A stretch of DNA of 64,000 nt. It comes from Gammaproteobacteria bacterium. Its GTDB lineage: Bacteria > Pseudomonadota > Gammaproteobacteria > Pseudomonadales > UBA5518. The stretch lies in contig JADKDK010000004.1 of NCBI GenBank assembly GCA_016718385.1, positions 434,001 through 498,000 of the forward strand, read 5' to 3'. The first letter of the stretch is position 1. Each line of letters begins with the position of its first letter. A program made the translations under genes and the position numbers. The notes under the pieces are model-generated. The model did no database searches and was not told where the DNA came from. It saw only the letters and a list, made by a program, of their open reading frames with translations. This document shows positions 24,268 through 34,014 of this stretch, one piece after another.

Positions 24268-26772
24268 TCATTCGTAGCTGTAGACCACGTCGAGTCCGTA
24301 GGTGCGCGGCTCCCCATATACGTCGCCCGCCCAGCCCAGCGAACCGAAGTCGATACCCCAGTTGCGGTACTCCTCGTCGGTCAGGTTCTTGCCCCACAGC
24401 GACACGCGCAGCGCGCCCTTCTCGCAGCAGCCCATCTTGATCTCGTTCAGGCTGAGGCGTCCGTTGACCAGCGTGCGGTCATCGGCGGAGTCGTAGAGGT
24501 TCTGGAACGGGTGGAACACGAACTCGTCCTTGTAGGACACGTCCATGCGTGCCGACAGCGCACCGAAGCTGAAGGGCTCGAAGTCGTACTGCACGCCCAG
24601 CGAGGCGGTGTTCTCGGGTGCCTGTGCCACCGTGGTGTTGTCGGAGATGTCCACCAGCTGGTTCGTCGCCGGGTTGCGCGCCAGGTACTCGTCGAACTCG
24701 GCGTCGAGGTAGCCGTAGGTCGCGTCGATCGACAGGCCGTCGACCGGTACCACGACGAGGTCGAATTCGAAGCCCTCGTAGGTGCCCTGGCCCGCGTTCA
24801 CGATACGGCTCGACGCACCGCCGGTGCCCGCCTCGAACTGCGCGATCTGGATGTCGGTGTAGTCGTTGGTGAAGATCGCGGCGTTGAAGCGCACGCGGTT
24901 GTCCCACCATTCCGACTTCAGGCCGAGCTCCCAGGTCTCGACTTCCTCCTCCTCGAACGGTGTCTGGAACGAGGCCACGTTGCTCGCGCGCGCATTGAAG
25001 CCGCCGCCGTTGTAGCCCGTCGCGTAGGTCAGGTAGACGCTGAAATCATCCGTGAACGCGTAGTTGCCGTTGATCTTGTAGCTGATGTTGTCCCACTCGT
25101 CGTCGGCCGTGATCGGGTCGTCCTTGGTGAAGCCGGCGATGTTCTGGTTGTAGAGGAACGCATCTTTCTCGTCCTCGGTGTAGCGGATGCCGAGCGTCAG
25201 GTCGAACTGATCGGTGAGGGCATAGGTGGTCTGGCCGTAGGCCGCCCACGATTCCGTGTCCTGGCCGTAGAAGAAGTCCGTCAATCCGGCGATGTAGGGA
25301 TCCGTTGCGCCCGGGATCGGCAGACGCTGCGAGCCCACGCAGACCGCGCCGCCGAGTTCGGGCGGGCAGAAACCGGCCGCGTTGTACAACGGTCCGAGCA
25401 CCGGGGTGTTGGCGCCACGGGTGGCGACGAATGCGATCGGCAGCGAGAAGGTCTGCGGGTTGTCCTGCGCGGTCTCTTCCTCGTAATAGAAAAAGCCGCC
25501 GGTGTAGTGCAGGCGTTCGTCGAAGGCCACGCCGATGAGCTGGAACTCGTGCGACTGCATCTCGATGGTGCCCACGTCGATCGAGGCGTTGAAGCCGGGC
25601 TTGGGGATCTCGCCCGGATTCCCCGCGAAGACACCGTAGAACAGGTCGCGCCCGGTGTAGGCGCCGCCGTCGAGGTCGGTGCTCTCGTAGCCGGAATCGG
25701 TTTCGCGGTCGCCGAAGATGTACTTCAGCGTGAAGCTGTCCGTGACATCCCAGGCGACGGTGAAGCTGTGGCCCTCGACCTCGAGCCACTCGGTGGTCAC
25801 CGCATCGAGCTCGTAGTCGTCGCGGCGCTTGTCGGGGTCGCCCACGGTGGCGGCCATCTGCTGGTACAGCGAGCCGCCGAGGAAGGTGTAGGGGAACGGC
25901 GTCTGGCTGCCGTCGTAGTTGTAGATGTTGTCGTGGACCTTCACTACCTGGAACGGCGCCGGCACACCCTCGTTGTCGGTCTTGTCGTAGGAATAATCGA
26001 AGCTCAGGCTCTCGGACGGCGTCCAGCGCAGCGCGATACGGTAGCTGTCGTTGTCCTCCGAGGCCAGGTCCTCCTCGATGCGGGTCGCCGGCTGCTGCGG
26101 GGGGCCGTCGTAGTTGTTGTCGGCCCAGCCATCGGTCTCCATGTGGTTGTAGGAGATCTTGGCGGCGAGGTTCGAGACCGCCGGCAGATCCAGGCTGCCG
26201 CCGTAGCGCATGTAGCCGAAGTTGCCTACCGAGGCCTCGGCCTTGCCGCCGAGTTCGCCGGTGGGCTTCTTGGTGGTCACGTTGACCGCGCCCCCCGTGG
26301 TGTTGCGGCCGAACAGCGTACCCTGCGGGCCGCGCAGCACCTCGATGCGCTCCAGGTCCGCGACGTCGAACACGGCGCCGACCTGCTTGCTCATGAACAC
26401 GCCGTCGATATAGAGGCCGACCTTGGGGTCCGCGAGCAGCGAGGTCTCGCCCTGGCCGACACCGCGGATGGAGATGTTCATGTTCGAGTTCGAGGAGGGC
26501 TGCTTCTGGATCGTGACGTTGGGCGCGAAATTGCCTACCTGCGAGACGTCGAATACGCCGAGATCGTTGAGCCTGTCGGTGGTGAACGCGGTGATCGCGA
26601 TCGGGGTGTTCTGCAGGGACTGCTCGCGGCGCTGCGCCGTGACAATGACTTCCTCGAGAGCGCTGGCCCGTGCGTCCTGGGCCGAGGCGGGAAGGGCGAT
26701 GCCGCCCGTGGCGGCAATGGCGAGAGCGAGCGCGCTGGCGCGGTACTTGGGTGCGGAAACAATGGTCGGCAT
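24268..26772 (-). CDS. TonB-dependent outer-membrane receptor (3 of 3)
   Basis: An 834-residue receptor with a signal peptide (about 1-31, ending PASAQ), a TonB-box-like LEEVIVTAQRR, the plug motif IEVLRGPQGTLFGRNTTGGA, and a 22-strand barrel with an aromatic end (DVVYSYE, penultimate Tyr). It is the longest of the three receptors. The start has AGAGGTGACTC upstream, and a strong intrinsic terminator follows. It is transcribed divergently from the LLM gene at 27,033 across a 260-bp gap that likely holds both promoters. Ligand unknown; the catabolic neighbourhood suggests a hydrophobic substrate. Confidence 0.95.
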   Translation of the reverse strand: MPTIVSAPKYRASALALAIAATGGIALPASAQDARASALEEVIVTAQRREQSLQNTPIAITAFTTDRLNDLGVFDVSQVGNFAPNVTIQKQPSSNSNMNISIRGVGQGETSLLADPKVGLYIDGVFMSKQVGAVFDVADLERIEVLRGPQGTLFGRNTTGGAVNVTTKKPTGELGGKAEASVGNFGYMRYGGSLDLPAVSNLAAKISYNHMETDGWADNNYDGPPQQPATRIEEDLASEDNDSYRIALRWTPSESLSFDYSYDKTDNEGVPAPFQVVKVHDNIYNYDGSQTPFPYTFLGGSLYQQMAATVGDPDKRRDDYELDAVTTEWLEVEGHSFTVAWDVTDSFTLKYIFGDRETDSGYESTDLDGGAYTGRDLFYGVFAGNPGEIPKPGFNASIDVGTIEMQSHEFQLIGVAFDERLHYTGGFFYYEEETAQDNPQTFSLPIAFVATRGANTPVLGPLYNAAGFCPPELGGAVCVGSQRLPIPGATDPYIAGLTDFFYGQDTESWAAYGQTTYALTDQFDLTLGIRYTEDEKDAFLYNQNIAGFTKDDPITADDEWDNISYKINGNYAFTDDFSVYLTYATGYNGGGFNARASNVASFQTPFEEEEVETWELGLKSEWWDNRVRFNAAIFTNDYTDIQIAQFEAGTGGASSRIVNAGQGTYEGFEFDLVVVPVDGLSIDATYGYLDAEFDEYLARNPATNQLVDISDNTTVAQAPENTASLGVQYDFEPFSFGALSARMDVSYKDEFVFHPFQNLYDSADDRTLVNGRLSLNEIKMGCCEKGALRVSLWGKNLTDEEYRNWGIDFGSLGWAGDVYGEPRTYGLDVVYSYE

Positions 26773-27032
26773 GAGTCACCTCTGGCGTCTGGTCTTGTTT
26801 GTATCGACAGGCAGATTCAGGATCGGCCACGACTCGTGGCGACGCCACGACCGGTCCTGTTGCAGTATGTACCCAAATGGGGCCGCGCGCGAGTCCCTGT
26901 GCCGGCACGACGGGCTAATCCAAATGAAGCAGGACAGCGGTCGCGCCGCCTGCAACTATCAAGCGTTTGAGTGGCGCCGTCCGCCATGACCAACTATCGA
27001 TTCCAATAATCCCGCAAGAGTGGAGAGCAGGC

Positions 27033-28157
27033 ATGAAGTTTTCGATAATTTACGAAGCGCAGATGGTGGACACCTCGCCCGAGAGCGAGCAGCGCTGCTT
27101 TCTCGAATGCGTGGAGCAGGCGGTGTACGCCGAGAAGATGGGCTTCGACACCGTCTGGGCCGTGGAACACACGGCGCTGACGCAGTACGCGCACATGTCC
27201 GCGCCGGAAACCTTCCTGGCCTACCTCGCCGGTCGCACCACCACGCTGGGCATCGGGCACGGCGTCGTCTGCCTGCCGCCGGCGATGAACCACCCGGTGA
27301 AGGTCGCCGAGCGCATCGCGACGCTCGACATCCTCTCGGGCGGGCGTGTGCATTTCGGCATGGGCAAGGGCGGCACGCAGCAGGAGGCTGGCACCTTCGG
27401 CTACGACCTGAACGAACTCCAGCCGATGATCGACGAGTCGATGTACCTGATCCCGAAGATCTTCGTGAACGAGGAGATCGAGCACGACGGCACCTACGTC
27501 AAGATCCCGCGCCGTCCGATTCACCCCAAGCCCAAGCAGACGCCGCACCCGCCGCTCTACTACGCGTGCACCCGCGAGGCCACGCTGCAACTCGCGGGCT
27601 CGCGCGGCATCGGCGCGCTGGTGCTCGGCTTCAGCGGACCGGACGAGATCGCGCGCAAGAACGCGATCTACCGCGAGCATTTCCGCAATCGCAAGCCGGA
27701 AGACCAGGTCGGCTACCGTCCCACCGAGCACCTCGCGGCGCTGTGCGCGGCCTGCGTGCTGGAAGATCGTGACGAAGCGCGCCGCATCGGCCTGCGTGGC
27801 CAGCGCTTCTTCGCCGAGGCCATTGCGCACTGGTACCAGGGCGGACCGAAGCCCACGGTCGACGAGGAGCTCAGCGCCGAGGAGCATGCCGCCGTGCTGG
27901 CCAGGGGCAAGGAGCAGGTGATCACCTACCTGTCGGAGGAGAAGATCACCGCGGGCGACGAACACACCAGCAACTACACGGTGGCGCAGGACGCCTACGG
28001 CACTCCCGAGGACTGCATCCGCTACGTCACGCGGCTGCAGGAGGCCGGCGCCGACGAGATCCTGTTCATGTTCCAGATGGGAGGCATCCCGCACGCGGCG
28101 ATCATGGAGACCATCCGCAATATCGGGGAGAAGGTCATACCGCACTTTCGCGGGTAG
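27033..28157 (+). CDS. LLM-class flavin-dependent monooxygenase-like protein
   Basis: A 374-residue luciferase-like protein. MKFSIIYEAQM begins the barrel; GFDTVWAVEHTAL, TTLGIGHGVVCLPPAMNHPVKVAERIATLD and LSGGRVHFGMGKGG are typical of bacterial luciferase-like and alkanal-monooxygenase-like enzymes. The start at 27,033 has GGAGAG upstream and a normal N-terminus. It is only distantly similar to the other LLM protein in the window. The following gene, a molybdopterin oxidoreductase, starts 114 bp downstream on the same strand. A flavin reductase partner is not nearby. Confidence 0.9.
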   Translation: MKFSIIYEAQMVDTSPESEQRCFLECVEQAVYAEKMGFDTVWAVEHTALTQYAHMSAPETFLAYLAGRTTTLGIGHGVVCLPPAMNHPVKVAERIATLDILSGGRVHFGMGKGGTQQEAGTFGYDLNELQPMIDESMYLIPKIFVNEEIEHDGTYVKIPRRPIHPKPKQTPHPPLYYACTREATLQLAGSRGIGALVLGFSGPDEIARKNAIYREHFRNRKPEDQVGYRPTEHLAALCAACVLEDRDEARRIGLRGQRFFAEAIAHWYQGGPKPTVDEELSAEEHAAVLARGKEQVITYLSEEKITAGDEHTSNYTVAQDAYGTPEDCIRYVTRLQEAGADEILFMFQMGGIPHAAIMETIRNIGEKVIPHFRG

Positions 28158-28271
28158 CGCCCGGCGCCCCGAGCGGACCAGGGGACGCTGACGGGGCGGC
28201 GCGGGCCGGAAACGGTCCCGCGCGGCGCGGCAGGCGTTACACTGACTTCACCGCAGCGCGAGGGCCGCACC

Positions 28272-30437
28272 ATGGCGCATACCCGCTACACCTTCTGCCG
28301 CACCTGCGAGGCCACATGCGGGCTCGAGGTCGACGTCGAGGACAATCGCGTCGTGGCGATCCGGCCCGACCGCGCCCACGTCGTGAGCAAGGGCTACTCC
28401 TGCGTCAAGGGCATCCACTTCGACCAGGTGCAGCACAGCCCGGACCGCATCACCGCGCCGCAGAAGCGGGTCGGCGACACGTGGCACACCATCTCCTGGG
28501 AGCAGGCGATCGCCGAAATCAGCGAGCGCATCCGCGCCATCGTAGCGCGCGACGGCCCCGATGCCTTCGCGCATCTCGTCGGCAGCGCGGGCGGCGCCAA
28601 CGTGCTCGCGCCGATGTTCCGCAACGCCTTCTACAAGGCGCTCGGATCGCGCCGCATGTTCGGCACAGGCACCTGCGACACCACCAACAAGTTCCGCGTC
28701 TGCGAGGACATGTACGGCTCGCCGTTCCAGTTGAGCTACCCCGACGTCGGACGCACGGAATTCCTCGCGATACTAGGCGCGAACCCGGCGGTCTCCGGCA
28801 ACACGCTCTATCACCTGCCGCACGCGGTGCAGAGGCTGAAGGACATCGTGCGCCGCGGCGGGCGCGTGGTCTTCATCAACCCGCGGCGCATCGAGACCGC
28901 GCAGGCCGGCGAGCACCTGTTCATCCGCCCCGACACCGACGTGTTCCTGCTGGCCGCGTGGTGCAACGAACTGATCCGCGCCGGCGGCGTCGACCGCGAG
29001 CGCGTCGAGCGCCTCATGAAGGGCTTGCCCGAACTGCAGCAGACCGTCGCGGACTGGACTGCCGAGCGCCAGGCCGCGGTGACCGGCGTTTCCGCGCAAA
29101 CGCTGAGTGATCTCGTGGAGAGCCACCGCAAGGCGCGCGGCGCCGGGCTCTACATGGCCACCGGCGTCAACCAGGGGCGCAGCGGCACGCTGTGCTTCTG
29201 GCTGCTGGAGTGCATCAACGCGATTTCGGGCAACCTCGACCGCGCCGGCGGCATGCTGATGGGGCAGGGCATCGTCGACATGGCCAGAGAGGTGAAGCGC
29301 GCCGGCGAGGTGACGCTGAGGCATGACCGCGACGACGGACTGCCGAGCGTGGTCGGCCTGCAGCCATCGGGCATGCTCGCGCCGGATATCGAACAAGGCC
29401 GCGTCAAGGGCATGATCGTCGAAGCGAGCAACCCGCTGCTCGCCTGCAGCAATCCCGGCGGTCGTCTCGACCGCGCCTTCGCGGGCCTCGAACTGCTGGT
29501 GTGCATCGATCTCTTCCGCAACGAGGTCGGCAGTCTCGCGCACTACGTCCTCCCGGCGCCGACGTGGCTCGAACGCGCCGAGATCCCCTACGCGCTGCAG
29601 AGCTTCATGGCTTGCACCCCCGTGCCGTACATGGTCTACAGCGAAGCGGTACTCGAGCCGCCGCCCGAAGTGCGCCACGAGTGGTGGATCTACAGCCGGC
29701 TCGCGGAGGCCTGCGGCGTCACGATGTTCGGCAAGCGCTGGCTGGCCGCGCTGCTGCGGCTGAACACGCGGCTCGTTCACGCGCGCGCCGGCGGAGTGCG
29801 CAAGATCGCGCTGACGCCGGAGAAGATGATCGACGGCATGCTGAAGAAGGCCGGTCTGCCTGGTGCTGCTGCAATGGCGCGCGAGCACCCTCACGGCATC
29901 CTGATGCCGGAGAATCGCGGCGACAATTACCTCGGCACGGCGCGTGTGCTCACCGACGACGGGTTGGTGGATCTGGCGCCGGCGCCGTACGTTGAAACCT
30001 TCCGCGAACGGATCGAGGCTCTCTATGCCGATGAACTCGCGCACCGCGACGACTTCAAGCTGATCGGCAAGCGCGAGATCAAGCGCATGAACACCGCCTC
30101 GGCCAACGTGCCGCGGCTGGTCAGGGATGCCACCAATTACGCCTACCTGAATCCGGCCGATGCGGCAGAACTGGGCGTGGGCGAGGGCGAGGCAGTGACG
30201 GTGCGCTCGGCGTTCGGGGCCATCGAGATACCGGTGCGCCTCAGCGCCGGGATCATGCCGCGCACCGTGGCGATCCCGCAGTGCTGGGGACACGACAAGG
30301 CCGACGGTCTCGCGCACGCGCGCAATCACCCGGGTGTGAACTCGAACTACCTGGCAGGCGACGGCGTGGAGAACATCGAGGCGCTGTCGGGGATGTCGCA
30401 CCTGTCGGGGATCCGGGTGGAGCTTCGCAAGCTTTGA
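28272..30437 (+). CDS. Molybdopterin-dependent oxidoreductase (formate dehydrogenase/DMSO reductase superfamily)
   Basis: A 721-residue catalytic subunit. The N-terminal [4Fe-4S] site is C-x2-C-x3-C ... C (FCRTCEATCG and GYSCVKG), followed by the Mo-bisMGD domains: TGTCDTTNKF, ATGVNQGRSGT, and the C-terminal molydopterin dinucleotide-binding domain (LNPADAAELGVGEGEAVTV, NHPGVNSN). There is no Tat signal, so it is probably cytosolic. It is short compared with classical FdhF. No electron-transfer subunit (iron-sulfur or membrane anchor) is adjacent, so partners are unknown. The metal ligand may be the Cys in GTCDTTN, which is inference. It could act as a dehydrogenase or hydroxylase on a pathway intermediate. 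Confidence 0.88.
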   Translation: MAHTRYTFCRTCEATCGLEVDVEDNRVVAIRPDRAHVVSKGYSCVKGIHFDQVQHSPDRITAPQKRVGDTWHTISWEQAIAEISERIRAIVARDGPDAFAHLVGSAGGANVLAPMFRNAFYKALGSRRMFGTGTCDTTNKFRVCEDMYGSPFQLSYPDVGRTEFLAILGANPAVSGNTLYHLPHAVQRLKDIVRRGGRVVFINPRRIETAQAGEHLFIRPDTDVFLLAAWCNELIRAGGVDRERVERLMKGLPELQQTVADWTAERQAAVTGVSAQTLSDLVESHRKARGAGLYMATGVNQGRSGTLCFWLLECINAISGNLDRAGGMLMGQGIVDMAREVKRAGEVTLRHDRDDGLPSVVGLQPSGMLAPDIEQGRVKGMIVEASNPLLACSNPGGRLDRAFAGLELLVCIDLFRNEVGSLAHYVLPAPTWLERAEIPYALQSFMACTPVPYMVYSEAVLEPPPEVRHEWWIYSRLAEACGVTMFGKRWLAALLRLNTRLVHARAGGVRKIALTPEKMIDGMLKKAGLPGAAAMAREHPHGILMPENRGDNYLGTARVLTDDGLVDLAPAPYVETFRERIEALYADELAHRDDFKLIGKREIKRMNTASANVPRLVRDATNYAYLNPADAAELGVGEGEAVTVRSAFGAIEIPVRLSAGIMPRTVAIPQCWGHDKADGLAHARNHPGVNSNYLAGDGVENIEALSGMSHLSGIRVELRKL

Positions 30438-30463
30438 TCCCTGCCCGGTCAACTTATTGACCT

Positions 30464-30476
30464 ATTGTCGGACAAT
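30464..30476. promoter_or_regulatory. Candidate GntR/FadR-type operator before icmF
   Basis: ATTGTC-G-GACAAT; the arms extend to a perfect 7-bp palindrome (30463-30477). A -35-like TTGACC is at 30457-30462, so a bound regulator would block the promoter. It shares its arms with the site upstream of the gntR gene at 18634. Confidence 0.65.
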
Positions 30477-30567
30477 ATGGCACGATCGGCCCCGGTAGCG
30501 TGACGCCGGGTGTACACGCACGCACCATCGCGACCCCATCCCTCAGCCCTCATCGGAGGAACCGGCC

Positions 30568-33500
30568 ATGGCAACCGCACCCACGCAGAACATCGCCGAG
30601 GAGCGCTCCGAATCCGCCAAGCCGCTGCGCTTCGTGACGGCCGCCTCGCTGTTCGACGGACACGACGCCGCCATCAACGTGATGCGCCGCCTCATCCAGG
30701 CGCAGGGCGCCGAGGTGATCCATCTCGGGCACAACCGCGGCGTGCGCGAGATCGTGCGCGCGGCGTTGCAGGAGGACGCCGACGGCATCGCGATCAGCTC
30801 CTACCAGGGCGGGCACGTGGAGTTCTTCCGCTACATGGTCGACATGCTGCGCGAGAACAACGCCGCGCACATCCGTGTGTTCGGCGGCGGCGGCGGCACG
30901 ATCACGCCCGAGGAGATCGACGAGCTGCAGGCCTACGGCGTCGAGCGCATCTACCACCCGCGCGACGGCATGCAGCTCGGTCTGGTCGGCATGATCGAGG
31001 ACCTGGTGCAGCGCACCGCGGCCGTGCGCAAGCCGCCGGTGCGTCCCGACAGTACTGGTATCGATGACGAGATCGCGGTGGCGCAGATGGTCTCGGCGAT
31101 CGAGGAAGGACTGCTCGGAGAGAGCGAACTCGCGCGTCTGCGCAAGGAGTGGACGCTGCGCGCCGGCCAGGTGCCCGTGGTCGGTATCACGGGCACCGGC
31201 GGGGCCGGCAAGAGCAGTTTCACCGACGAGCTGCTGGCGCGGCTGTTGCGTCATTTCCCGGAGCGGCGCATCGCGGTGCTCGCGGTCGACCCCACGCGCC
31301 GGCGCACCGGCGGCGCGCTGCTCGGCGACCGCATCCGCATGAACAGCCTCGACTCGTCGCGCATCTACATGCGCTCGATGGCGACGCGGCGCCAGCACCT
31401 CGCCACCAGCGAGATGCTGGGCGACGTGAGCCTGTTCCTGAAGTCGCTCGGCTTCGACATGGTGATCATCGAGACCGCCGGCATCGGGCAGAGCGATTCC
31501 GAGATCGTCGACCTGGTGGACTTCTCGATCTACGTGATGACCAGCGAGTACGGCGCGGCGAGCCAGCTCGAGAAGATCGACATGATCGACTTCGCCGACA
31601 TGATCGTGCTGAACAAGTTCGACAAGCGCGGCGCCGAGGACGCGTTGCGCGACGTGCGCAAGCAGTGGCGGCGCAACCACAACGAGTTCGCGCTGCCCGA
31701 CGAGCAGATCCCGGTCTATCCCTCGATCGCGAGCCAGTTCAACGACCCCGGCGTGAACTGGGTGTTCCACGAGCTTTGCACGCGCATGGTGGCCAAGCTG
31801 AAGCTCGATGTCACCCGCTGGGCGCCCGCGATCGACGTCACGCTGCGCGAGCCCAAGTCCGTGGCGCTGATTCCCGGTGCCCGCGTGCGCTACCTCGCGG
31901 AGATCGCCGAGCAGGGCCGCGGCGTGAACGCCGACGCCGTGCACCAGGCCGAGCTCGCCGACCGCGCGCAACACCTGCACGAAGCGCTGCGCGAGCTCGC
32001 CGACCCGCTGCTGCCGCCGGCGCTGGTCGGCTACGCGCCCGAGGCGCTCACCGCCGCGCATGCCGACACCAGCCTGCGCGTGCTTCGCCAGCGCTACCAG
32101 GCCACGCTCGACGAGCTAACGGGCGATTCGCTGAAGTTGCTGCGCGAGTGGCCGGCGCGCCTCGAGGGCATCCGCACGCCGCAGTACAGCTACACCGTGC
32201 GCGGCAAGGAGATCCGCGGCGACAACTACAAGGAGAGCCTGAGCCGGCTGCAGATCCCGAAGATTGGCGCGCCGCGCTATTCGAGCTGGGGCGAGCTGCT
32301 GGTGTTCCTGCTGAAGGAGAACCTGCCGGGCTACTATCCGTACACGGCGGGCGTGTTTCCGTACCGCCGCGAGGGCGAGGACCCGACGCGCATGTTCGCC
32401 GGCGAGGGCACGCCCGAGCGCACCAACCGTCGCTTCCACTTCGTGGCGCGCGGCCAGCCCGCGAACCGTCTGTCGACGGCATTCGACTCGGTCACGCTCT
32501 ATGGCGAGGATCCGGCGGTTCGCCCCGACATCTACGGCAAGGTCGGCAACTCGGGTGTCTCGATCGCCACCGTCGACGACATCAAGAAGCTCTACTCGGG
32601 CTTCGACCTTTGCGATCCCTCGACCTCGGTGTCGATGACGATCAACGGCCCGGCGCCGATGATCCTCGCCTTCTTCATGAACGCCGCGATCGACCAGCAA
32701 GTCGAGAAGCACCTGAAGGCCGCGGGCCAGTGGGACGCCGCGCAGGCGAAGATCGACGCCTACTTCGCCGGCCGCGAGCGCCCGCGCTACGCGGGCCCGC
32801 TGCCCGAGGGCAACGACGGGCTCGGTCTCGGGTTGCTCGGCATATCCGGCGACAAGGTGGTCGACGCGGAGACCTACGCGACGATCCGCGCCAGGACGCT
32901 GGCCACCGTGCGCGGCACCGTGCAGGCCGACATCCTCAAGGAAGACCAGGCGCAGAACACCTGCATCTTCTCGACCGGTTTCGCGATGAAGATGATGGGC
33001 GACGTGCAGGAGTTCTTCATCGCCAACGACGTCAGGAACTACTACTCGGTATCGATCAGCGGTTACCACATCGCCGAGGCGGGCGCCAACCCGATCTCGC
33101 AGCTCGCCTTCACGCTCTCGAACGGCTTCACGATCGTGGAGTACTACCTCGCGCGCGGCATGCAGGTCGACGACTTCGCGCCGAACCTGTCGTTCTTCTT
33201 CTCGAACGGCATGGACCCGGAGTACACGGTGATCGGCCGGGTGGCGCGGCGCATCTGGGCGCGCGCGATGAAGGAGCGCTACGGCGGTTCACCGCGCAGC
33301 CAGATGCTGAAGTATCACATCCAGACCTCGGGGCGCAGCCTGCACGCGCAGGAGATGAGCTTCAACGATATCCGCACGACCTTGCAGGCGCTCTATGCCT
33401 TGTTCGACAACTGCAACAGCCTGCACACCAACGCCTACGACGAGGCGATCACCACGCCGACCGAGGAGAGCGTGCGCCGCGCGGTGGCAATCCAGCTCGT

Positions 33501-34014
33501 GATCAATCGCGAGCTCGGACTGAACTTCTGCGAGAACCCCTGGCAGGGCTCGTTCATCGTCGAGGAGCTGACGGACCTGGTCGAGGAGGCGGTGTACGCG
33601 GAGTTCGAGCGCATCTCGGAGCGCGGCGGCGTGCTGGGTGCGATGGACACGATGTACCAGCGCTCGAAGATCCAGGAGGAAAGCCTGTACTACGAGGGCA
33701 AGAAACACGACGGCAGCCTGCCGCTGATCGGCGTGAACACCTTCCTGCCGCCGCCCGGGCAGGAAGAGAAGATCGAGGAGCGCGAGCTGATGCGCTCCTC
33801 GGAGGAAGAGAAGCGCCAGCAGATCGACAACCTCGCGGCGTTCCATCAGCGCCACGCGGCCGAGACGCCCGAGGCGCTCGAGCGGCTGCAGCGCGTGGCC
33901 GAGCAGCGCGGCAACCTGTTCGCCGAGATGATGGAGGCCGTGAAGGTCGCCTCGCTCGGGCAGGTCTCGGGGGCGCTGTACGAGGTGGGTGGGATCTACC
34001 GGCGCAACATGTAA
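30568..34014 (+). CDS. icmF: Fused isobutyryl-CoA mutase-type B12 enzyme
   Basis: A 1,148-residue fusion protein with the IcmF order. An N-terminal B12-binding domain has the base-off motif DGHDAAINVM (Asp30, His32) and the GGGGGTI loop. A MeaI-like GTPase chaperone domain has its P-loop at about 206-217 (GITGTGGAGKSS) and an NKFDKRG motif. A C-terminal acyl-CoA mutase barrel runs from about 560 to the end. IcmF enzymes interconvert isobutyryl-CoA and n-butyryl-CoA or related acyl-CoAs, with the built-in G-protein protecting the cofactor. In this window it would feed branched acyl-CoA from catabolism into beta-oxidation. Its promoter overlaps a palindrome shared with the gntR gene. A diverged copy of its last 127 codons sits at 38,339. 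Confidence 0.95.
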   Translation: MATAPTQNIAEERSESAKPLRFVTAASLFDGHDAAINVMRRLIQAQGAEVIHLGHNRGVREIVRAALQEDADGIAISSYQGGHVEFFRYMVDMLRENNAAHIRVFGGGGGTITPEEIDELQAYGVERIYHPRDGMQLGLVGMIEDLVQRTAAVRKPPVRPDSTGIDDEIAVAQMVSAIEEGLLGESELARLRKEWTLRAGQVPVVGITGTGGAGKSSFTDELLARLLRHFPERRIAVLAVDPTRRRTGGALLGDRIRMNSLDSSRIYMRSMATRRQHLATSEMLGDVSLFLKSLGFDMVIIETAGIGQSDSEIVDLVDFSIYVMTSEYGAASQLEKIDMIDFADMIVLNKFDKRGAEDALRDVRKQWRRNHNEFALPDEQIPVYPSIASQFNDPGVNWVFHELCTRMVAKLKLDVTRWAPAIDVTLREPKSVALIPGARVRYLAEIAEQGRGVNADAVHQAELADRAQHLHEALRELADPLLPPALVGYAPEALTAAHADTSLRVLRQRYQATLDELTGDSLKLLREWPARLEGIRTPQYSYTVRGKEIRGDNYKESLSRLQIPKIGAPRYSSWGELLVFLLKENLPGYYPYTAGVFPYRREGEDPTRMFAGEGTPERTNRRFHFVARGQPANRLSTAFDSVTLYGEDPAVRPDIYGKVGNSGVSIATVDDIKKLYSGFDLCDPSTSVSMTINGPAPMILAFFMNAAIDQQVEKHLKAAGQWDAAQAKIDAYFAGRERPRYAGPLPEGNDGLGLGLLGISGDKVVDAETYATIRARTLATVRGTVQADILKEDQAQNTCIFSTGFAMKMMGDVQEFFIANDVRNYYSVSISGYHIAEAGANPISQLAFTLSNGFTIVEYYLARGMQVDDFAPNLSFFFSNGMDPEYTVIGRVARRIWARAMKERYGGSPRSQMLKYHIQTSGRSLHAQEMSFNDIRTTLQALYALFDNCNSLHTNAYDEAITTPTEESVRRAVAIQLVINRELGLNFCENPWQGSFIVEELTDLVEEAVYAEFERISERGGVLGAMDTMYQRSKIQEESLYYEGKKHDGSLPLIGVNTFLPPPGQEEKIEERELMRSSEEEKRQQIDNLAAFHQRHAAETPEALERLQRVAEQRGNLFAEMMEAVKVASLGQVSGALYEVGGIYRRNM

